Below are positions 59,007 to 64,000 of a stretch of 64,000 nucleotides of DNA, one piece after another (position 1 is the first letter of the stretch; every line of letters begins with the position of its first letter). The notes below the pieces were generated by a model. That model had not been told where the DNA came from. It saw only the letters and a program-made list of their open reading frames with translations, and searched no databases. The DNA is from Streptomyces narbonensis (GTDB taxonomy: Bacteria > Actinomycetota > Actinomycetes > Streptomycetales > Streptomycetaceae), in the NCBI RefSeq assembly GCF_014649015.1, contig NZ_BMSF01000020.1:53962-117961 (forward strand), given 5' to 3'. Made by a program: the position numbers and the translations under genes.

Positions 59007-60155
59007 ATGATGCAACAGACGGAGAGGCTGCCGCGCTTCACGGCGGCGGCCGTGCAGTCCTCGCCGGTCTACCTGGATCCGGCGGCCACGGTCGAGAAGG
59101 CCGTGTCCCTCATCGCCGAGGCGGCCTCCCAGGGCGCCGAACTGATCGTCTTTCCCGAGGTGTTCGTCCCCGGATACCCGTACTGGAACTGGACGATGAA
59201 CCCCGTCCAGGGCTCCCCGTGGTTCGAGCGCCTGTGGCGGGCGTCCGTCGACGTCCCCGGCCCGCACGTGGACGCGCTGCGCGCGGCGGCGCGACGGCAC
59301 GGCGCCGTCGTGGTCATCGGCGTCAACGAACGAAGCCCCCACAGCCTCGGCGTCCTCTACAACACCATGCTCACCCTCGGGCCGGACGGCGGACTCCTCG
59401 GAGTGCACCGCAAGCTCGTCCCCACCTGGGCGGAGAAACTGACCTGGACCGGCGGCGACGGCAGCTCACTGAAGGTCCATCCCACGCCCGTCGGCCCGCT
59501 CGGTGTGCTCGCCTGCGGCGAGAACACCAACACCCTCGCCCGCTTCACCCTGCTCGCCCAGGGCGAGTTGGTGCACGCGGCGAGCTACATCGCGCTGCCG
59601 GTCGCACCGGCGGACTACGACATGGCGGACGCCATCGCCGTCCGCACGGCCGCCCACAGCTTCGAGGGCAAGCTCTTCTCCGTCGTCGCCTGCTCGACGG
59701 TCTCCCCGGAGATCGTGGACACCATCGCCGGCGACGACCAGGACCTGCGCCGCATGCTCGCCCGCCCACGCAGCGCGCTCTCGGGGATCTTCGGGCCCGA
59801 CGGCCGTCCCGTGACCGAGCCGCTCGTCGACGAGGAGGGCATCGTCTACGGCGAGATCGACCTGGCCAAGTGCATCCAGCCCAAGCAGATGCACGACATC
59901 GTCGGCCACTACAACCGCTTCGACGTCTTCCGCCTGCACGTCGACGACACCCCGCGCAGCCCGGTCACCTTCACGTCCGACGGCCCTCCGCGCAACCCGG
60001 TCGCCTTCACGCCCGACGACACCCTGGGCAACCCGATCGCCTTCACGTCCGACGGCACCCGGGCCACCACCCCCAAGCTCCCCACCATCCCCACGCTCCC
60101 CACCGACGACGCCCACGACGCCGAGGTCGCCGGGCCCCCGAAGGAGGACTCATGA
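59007..60155 (+). CDS. Nitrilase with repetitive C-terminal tail
   Basis: 382 aa. Nitrilase-superfamily catalytic residues are at E51 (FPEVFVPGYPYW), K136 (HRKLVPTWAEK) and C170 (LACGENTN), the pattern of true nitrilases. It would hydrolyse a nitrile to a carboxylic acid and ammonia; in this cluster an aryl nitrile giving a salicylate-type acid is possible. From residue 311 a 72-aa tail carries three 12-residue repeats of NPVAFTPDDTLG type (DNA 59958-60065, 36-bp periods) and an acidic end. GGGAGGAAC precedes the ATG; the stop overlaps the dioxygenase start. Confidence 0.92.
   Translation: MMQQTERLPRFTAAAVQSSPVYLDPAATVEKAVSLIAEAASQGAELIVFPEVFVPGYPYWNWTMNPVQGSPWFERLWRASVDVPGPHVDALRAAARRHGAVVVIGVNERSPHSLGVLYNTMLTLGPDGGLLGVHRKLVPTWAEKLTWTGGDGSSLKVHPTPVGPLGVLACGENTNTLARFTLLAQGELVHAASYIALPVAPADYDMADAIAVRTAAHSFEGKLFSVVACSTVSPEIVDTIAGDDQDLRRMLARPRSALSGIFGPDGRPVTEPLVDEEGIVYGEIDLAKCIQPKQMHDIVGHYNRFDVFRLHVDDTPRSPVTFTSDGPPRNPVAFTPDDTLGNPIAFTSDGTRATTPKLPTIPTLPTDDAHDAEVAGPPKEDS
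59958..60065 (+). repeat. 36-bp in-frame triple repeat in the nitrilase tail
   Basis: Three consecutive 36-bp units encode SPVTFTSDGPPR, NPVAFTPDDTLG and NPIAFTSDGTRA. Only the first and second bases are well kept between copies, so the repeat is not brand new. Confidence 0.85.
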
Positions 60156-61267
60156 CCACTGCCGAGTACGACGACGACAGGCTGGGCCGGGCCCGCGTGT
60201 CCGACACCCCCGAACTCACCGCCTACTACGGCGAACTCGCCGAACAGGAGGCCGGCGCCCTCTGGACGGTCGCCAACGACATCGAGCCCTGGTACCCGCA
60301 GCCGAAGTCCGTACCGGTCCTGTGGCGCTACGACACCCTGCGCCCGCTGGTCCGAAAGGCGCTCGACCTGGTCAAGGCCGACGACGCCGGCCGCCGCGTC
60401 GTCATGCTCGTCAACCCCGGCCGCAAGGACGTGAGCGCCGCCGTCGGCCTCCTCTACACCGGCCTGCAGATCATGGGACCGGGGGAGGCCATGACCGCGC
60501 ACCGGCACCAGGCGGCCGCCCTGCGCTTCGTCCACGAAGGGACGGGCGCCTGGACGATCGTCGACGGCCAGAAGCTGAAGGTCGGCCCCGGCGACTTCGC
60601 CATCACCCCCAACGGCACCTGGCACGAGCACGGCAACGAGGCCGACGACGCCCCCGTCATCTGGCAGGACGGCCTCGACATCCCCCTCGTCAACGCCCTG
60701 GACGCCGGCTTCTACGAGGTCCACCCGGAGCTGTACCAGCAGCCCGGGAAGGTGATCAACTCCTCGGTCCTCACCTACGGCGCCAACCTGCTTCCCCACG
60801 GCGCCGAGAAGTGGGCCCGCCCCTACTCGCCCCTGCTCGCCTACCCCTGGGAGCCCACCTACGAGTCGCTCCGCAACCTCGCCCGGGCCACGGAAGGCTC
60901 CCCGTACGACGGTGTCATCGCCGAGTACACCAACCCCGTCACCGGCGGATCCGTCATGCCCACCATGGGCGCCCACATGCAGTTGCTGCGACCCGGCCAG
61001 GCCACCCGCGCCCACCGTCACACCGGCTCGGTCGTCTACACCGTCGCCAAGGGCCGGGGTTACTCGGTCATCGCCGGACAGCGCTACGACTGGCAGCGCG
61101 GCGACATCTTCTGCGTCCCCTCCTGGGCCTGGCACGAGCACGCGAACCTCGACGAGGGCGAGGACGCCTGCCTGTTCTCGTTCAACGACTTCCCCGTGAT
61201 GCGCTCCCTCGGCTTCTCCCGCGAAGAGGCGTACGCCGACAACGGCGGCCACCAGCCCACAGCCTGA
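60152..61267 (+). CDS. Gentisate 1,2-dioxygenase
   Basis: 371 aa bicupin Fe(II) dioxygenase that opens the gentisate ring between C1 and C2 to give maleylpyruvate. The N-terminal cupin has AHRHQAAALRFVHEG and the C-terminal cupin AHRHTGSVVYTVAKG, each with the paired His ligands. WHEHGN and WHEHANLDEGED give the distal His of each cupin. Length matches the family. The ATG has AAGGAGG 5 nt upstream within the nitrilase tail and overlaps its stop (ATGA). Confidence 0.94.
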   Translation: MTTAEYDDDRLGRARVSDTPELTAYYGELAEQEAGALWTVANDIEPWYPQPKSVPVLWRYDTLRPLVRKALDLVKADDAGRRVVMLVNPGRKDVSAAVGLLYTGLQIMGPGEAMTAHRHQAAALRFVHEGTGAWTIVDGQKLKVGPGDFAITPNGTWHEHGNEADDAPVIWQDGLDIPLVNALDAGFYEVHPELYQQPGKVINSSVLTYGANLLPHGAEKWARPYSPLLAYPWEPTYESLRNLARATEGSPYDGVIAEYTNPVTGGSVMPTMGAHMQLLRPGQATRAHRHTGSVVYTVAKGRGYSVIAGQRYDWQRGDIFCVPSWAWHEHANLDEGEDACLFSFNDFPVMRSLGFSREEAYADNGGHQPTA

Positions 61268-61314
61268 GCCGCCGCCTTCCCCCCCCCGCCCACACCGCAC
61301 CTCAAGGAGCCGTC

Positions 61315-62220
61315 ATGCGCCTCGTGACCTACACGCTCGACGACGCCCCCGCCCGCCTCGGAGCCCAGCTCGACGACCGGGTGGTCGACCTCGCGGCCCT
61401 CGCCGCCCACCACGACACCGCGCTCCCGCACGACCTGCTGACCTTCCTCCGCGCGGACGCCGGCCTCCACGACACCGCGCGGCGGTTGCTCGCCGGCGAC
61501 CCGTCCGGCTGGCCCGCCGCGGCCGTCCACGACCTCGGCGAGGTCGTGCTGCGCGCCCCGCTGCGCCCCGGCAAGATCATCGGGGTGGGACTCAACTACG
61601 TCGAACACGTCGAGGAGTCCAGCCGCAGCCTGGACACCGACAAGGACCTGCCCCCGCGCCCCGTCCTCTTCAGCAAGCCCGCCACCGCGGTCACAGGCCC
61701 CGGGCAGCCGATCCTGCACAACGGCAACCTCACCCGCCAGCTCGACTGGGAGTGCGAACTCGCCGTCGTCATCGGCCGCACCGCCTCCCGCGTCAGCGAG
61801 GAGGACGCCTACGACCACATCTTCGGCTACAGCATCGTCAACGACATCAGCGCACGCGACCAGCGCCGCTCCGGCCAGTGGTTCTTCTCCAAGGGGCAGG
61901 ACTCCTACGCGCCCTTCGGCCCCGCCGTCGTGACCGCCGACGAGATCGCCGACCCCATGGCGCTCGACCTCGAACTGCGCGTCAACGGCGTCACCAAGCA
62001 GAAGTCGAACACCCGCCACATGCTCTTCCCCATCGCCCGACTCATCGCGGACATCTCCTCCGGCGTGACCCTGGAGCCGGGCGACGTCATCGCCACCGGT
62101 TCCCCCTCCGGCGTGGGCGCCGGCATGGTCCCGCCGGAGTTCCTCGTCCCCGGCGACACCGTGGAAGCCACCGTCGAGCACATCGGCACCCTCGCCAACC
62201 CCGTCGTCGACGCCCGCTGA
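61315..62220 (+). CDS. Fumarylacetoacetate hydrolase family protein, probable maleyl/fumarylpyruvate hydrolase
   Basis: 301 aa. FAH-fold features: GKIIGVGLNYVEHVEES, VLFSKPATAVTGPGQPI, and the metal site DWECELAVVIGRTASRV (Glu-x-Glu) with DISARDQRRSGQWFFSKGQDSYAPFGP and TGSPSGVGAGM. Cleaves the ring-opened acid into pyruvate plus a C4 dicarboxylate. Because a maleate isomerase follows and no maleylpyruvate isomerase is seen, direct hydrolysis of maleylpyruvate to maleate and pyruvate is favoured. CAAGGAG precedes the ATG. Confidence 0.92.
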   Translation: MRLVTYTLDDAPARLGAQLDDRVVDLAALAAHHDTALPHDLLTFLRADAGLHDTARRLLAGDPSGWPAAAVHDLGEVVLRAPLRPGKIIGVGLNYVEHVEESSRSLDTDKDLPPRPVLFSKPATAVTGPGQPILHNGNLTRQLDWECELAVVIGRTASRVSEEDAYDHIFGYSIVNDISARDQRRSGQWFFSKGQDSYAPFGPAVVTADEIADPMALDLELRVNGVTKQKSNTRHMLFPIARLIADISSGVTLEPGDVIATGSPSGVGAGMVPPEFLVPGDTVEATVEHIGTLANPVVDAR

Positions 62221-62240
62221 CCAGCGGCAACGGAGCAGCC

Positions 62241-63038
62241 ATGACCACCCACCGCACCTACCGCATCGGCCAGATCGTGCCGAGCTCCAACGTCACGATG
62301 GAGACCGAGATCCCGGCCATCCTGCGGGCCCGCGAGACCATCGCGCCGGAGCGCTTCACCTTCCACTCCAGCCGCATGCGCATGACCCACGTCACGCCCG
62401 AGCAGCTCAAGGCGATGGACGCCGACTCCGACCGCTGCGCCGTCGAACTCTCCGACGCCCGCGTCGACGTCCTCGGATACGCGTGCCTCGTCGCCATCAT
62501 GAGCATGGGCCTCGGCTACCACCGCACCTCCGAGGAGCGCCTGCACACCCGCACGGCCGAGAACGGCGCCGCCGCCCCTGTCGTCACCAGCGCCGGCGCC
62601 CTCGTGCACGGCCTGCACACCCTCGGCGCCAGGAAGATCGCGCTCGTCGCCCCGTACATGCGCCCGCTGACCCGGACGGTGGTCGACTATCTGACCCACG
62701 AGGGCATCGAGGTACTCGACTACGCGGCGCTGGAGATCCCCGACAACCTGGACGTCGCCGCCCACGACCCCGCCCGTCTCCCCGGGATCGCCCGCGCGCT
62801 GCGGCACGCCGACGCGGACGCCGTCGTCCTGTCCGCCTGCGTCCAGATGCCGTCCCTCGGGGCCGTCGAAGAGGCGGAGCAGCTCCTCGGGAAGCCCGTC
62901 GTCTCCGCGGCCGTGTGCACCGCGCACCAGATGCTGCGCACCCTGGACCTGCCGGCCGTCGCGCCAGGAGCGGGCCACCTCCTGTCCGGCGCGTACGCCG
63001 AGACGCCACTGCCGCGGAGGGAGCCGGCCACGGGATGA
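62241..63038 (+). CDS. Maleate cis-trans isomerase
   Basis: 265 aa Asp/Glu racemase-fold enzyme that converts maleate to fumarate. Two catalytic cysteines are present: C82 in GYACLVAIMSMG and C200 in VVLSACVQMPS, spaced 118 residues, as in characterised maleate isomerases. The N-terminal RIGQIVPSSNVTMETEIPAILRAR is typical. It gives a clean route of the C4 product to the TCA cycle and argues for a maleate intermediate. GGAGCAG lies before the ATG. Confidence 0.93.
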   Translation: MTTHRTYRIGQIVPSSNVTMETEIPAILRARETIAPERFTFHSSRMRMTHVTPEQLKAMDADSDRCAVELSDARVDVLGYACLVAIMSMGLGYHRTSEERLHTRTAENGAAAPVVTSAGALVHGLHTLGARKIALVAPYMRPLTRTVVDYLTHEGIEVLDYAALEIPDNLDVAAHDPARLPGIARALRHADADAVVLSACVQMPSLGAVEEAEQLLGKPVVSAAVCTAHQMLRTLDLPAVAPGAGHLLSGAYAETPLPRREPATG

Positions 63039-63069
63039 CCACCCGCCCGCACCCGGTCCCGCAGCTGGG

Positions 63070-63075
63070 TAGGAT
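63070..63075 (+). promoter_or_regulatory. -10 box TAGGAT before paaX-like gene
   Basis: TAGGAT about 30 bp before the PaaX-type start; a SD GGAAGG follows, so the regulator may have its own promoter besides read-through. Confidence 0.4.
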
Positions 63076-63102
63076 CGCCCCCGCACACCACGGAAGGCGA
63101 TC

Positions 63103-63936
63103 ATGTCGGACAGTCCCCTCAGGCCCAGCTCGTTGATCAACACGGTCTACGGAGCCTTCCTCCGGCCGCTCGGGGGATGGGTCTCCATCGCCGACCTGAT
63201 CGCCCTCATGGCCGAGCTGGACGTGGACGGACCGGCGGTGCGCTCGGCGATCTCGCGCCTGAAGAAGCGGGGCGTCCTGGAAGCCGAGCGGCGCGGCGCC
63301 AACGGCTACCGGCTCAGCCCGGCCGTCCACCCCGTGTTCGACGAGGGCGACCGGCGGATCTTCGGCAGTCTGGCGCCGGCGGACCTGGCCGACGGCTGGG
63401 TCACGGCGGTGTTCTCGGTGCCGGAGTCGGAGCGGGCCCACCGCCACCAGCTCCGCACCCGCCTGACCTGGCTCGGCTTCGGCAACATCACGTCCGGGGT
63501 GTGGCTTGCCCCCGGACGCCTCCTCGACGACGCCCGGGCCACGCTCGAACGGCTGGGCCTGAGCGAGTACGTCCACCTCTTCGCGTCGCGGTACGTGGCG
63601 TTCAGCGACCTGCGCTCCTCGGTCAGCACCTGGTGGGACTTCCCGGCGATCCAGGCGCAGTACGCGGAGTTCACCGACACCTACGGCCCGGTGGCGGCCC
63701 GGCTGACGACGGAGTCCGACATCGACCCCCGGGAGGCGTTCCGCCATTACGTCCCCATGCTCACGCAGTGGCGACGCCTCCCCTATCTCGACCCCGGCCT
63801 CCCGGAGGAACTCCTCCCCGAGGACTGGAACGCGGTCGCGGCACGCCGCTGCTTCCAGCAACTCCACGCCGTACTGGCCGGCCCCGGCCTCATGCACGTC
63901 ACGACGCTGACCGGCCTGGAGACGGACACACCCTAG
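63103..63936 (+). CDS. PaaX family transcriptional regulator
   Basis: 277 aa. N-terminal winged helix (SLINTVYGAFLRPLGGWVSIADLIALMAELDVDGPAVRSAISRLKKRGVLEA), a central PaaX domain (GWVTAVFSVPESERAHRHQLRTRLTWLGFGNITSGVWLAPG) and C-terminal region. PaaX repressors respond to aryl-CoA thioesters such as phenylacetyl-CoA. In this cluster, where CoA thioesters are made, an aryl-CoA such as salicylyl-CoA would be the natural inducer. It probably binds the shared TCTTGACG element at the two promoters. Confidence 0.92.
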   Translation: MSDSPLRPSSLINTVYGAFLRPLGGWVSIADLIALMAELDVDGPAVRSAISRLKKRGVLEAERRGANGYRLSPAVHPVFDEGDRRIFGSLAPADLADGWVTAVFSVPESERAHRHQLRTRLTWLGFGNITSGVWLAPGRLLDDARATLERLGLSEYVHLFASRYVAFSDLRSSVSTWWDFPAIQAQYAEFTDTYGPVAARLTTESDIDPREAFRHYVPMLTQWRRLPYLDPGLPEELLPEDWNAVAARRCFQQLHAVLAGPGLMHVTTLTGLETDTP

Positions 63937-64000
63937 GTGTATTGATCACGAGCGTTGTTGACACTCGGCAGGTCTTGAACATGGCGAAGACCTCCGGTGT
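63937..64000. other. Right window edge, no gene supported
   Basis: 64 bp with TTGACA at 63958 and a short ATG frame from 63981 that runs off the end. GGTCTT and AAGACC (63971-63992) form a small inverted repeat. Too little sequence to call a gene. Confidence 0.4.

Noticed and set aside
63958..64000. Possible promoter and start of another gene or an element end at the right edge
   Set aside because: Only 20 bases of a frame are visible and the small inverted repeat is not distinctive.

Overview
The window is high-GC actinobacterial chromosome and almost certainly Streptomyces or a close relative. GC is very high at third codon positions, GTG starts and ATGA/GTGA stop-start overlaps are common, and several genes have a -10 box about 6 bp before the ATG (leaderless style). 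The family content is typical for the genus: LacI and ROK regulators, lut genes, PAP2 phosphatases, P450s, OpcA. No rRNA, tRNA, CRISPR array, intact insertion sequence or phage module was seen.

Layout: (1) 1-3.9 kb, a CUT1-type sugar ABC importer (binding protein cut by the window edge, two permeases) and a LacI regulator. (2) 4.0-13.3 kb, a rhamnose module. One leftward operon rhaI-rhaEW-rhaB-lutA-lutB-lutC would take L-rhamnose to DHAP plus L-lactate and on to pyruvate. The divergent side has rhaM and a LacI regulator, with two TGAAnCnnTTCA-type operators between. (3) 13.4-16.5 kb, divergent xylA and xylB around a GTTATCT-type palindrome. (4) 16.6-37.3 kb, mostly housekeeping and accessory single genes: lipoprotein, VOC and GNAT proteins, a serine-hydrolase homologue lacking its catalytic motifs, ketopantoate-reductase-like enzyme with HxlR, ROK regulator, metallo-beta-lactamase-fold protein, FtsX/LolD-type ABC exporter, monoglyceride lipase, SPFH and M23 pair, a decayed acyl-CoA thioester hydrolase, S66 peptidase, DUF350, HdeD, M20 dipeptidase, DoxX, and an OpcA gene away from zwf.

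(5) 37.3-40.2 kb, two divergent cytochromes P450. The stop codon of the second is fused (ATGA) to an 18-bp gene for the pentapeptide MKYWH, preceded by a strong ribosome binding site and followed by a strong terminator. It fits the MxYxH pattern of minimal biarylitide-type RiPP precursors and is the most interesting feature here. (6) 40.2-42.4 kb, a CE7 acetyl esterase, a small STAS-like protein, and a hotdog acyl-CoA thioesterase whose leader looks like a cobalamin riboswitch.

(7) 42.4-53.5 kb, a set of esterases, SurE, an MFS transporter and two PAP2 phosphatases around a LacI regulator. Five copies of a GTTACACGTGTAAC-like palindrome mark this as one regulon. (8) 53.5-63.9 kb, an RsbW-like ATPase and then an aromatic catabolic cluster: aryl-CoA ligase, thioesterase, salicylyl-CoA 5-hydroxylase-type fusion, nitrilase, gentisate 1,2-dioxygenase, fumarylacetoacetate-hydrolase family enzyme, maleate isomerase and a PaaX regulator. 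Together these can take a salicylate-type acid via CoA thioesters to gentisate, then maleylpyruvate, then pyruvate plus maleate, and fumarate. Two promoters in this cluster share the same TCTTGACG element.
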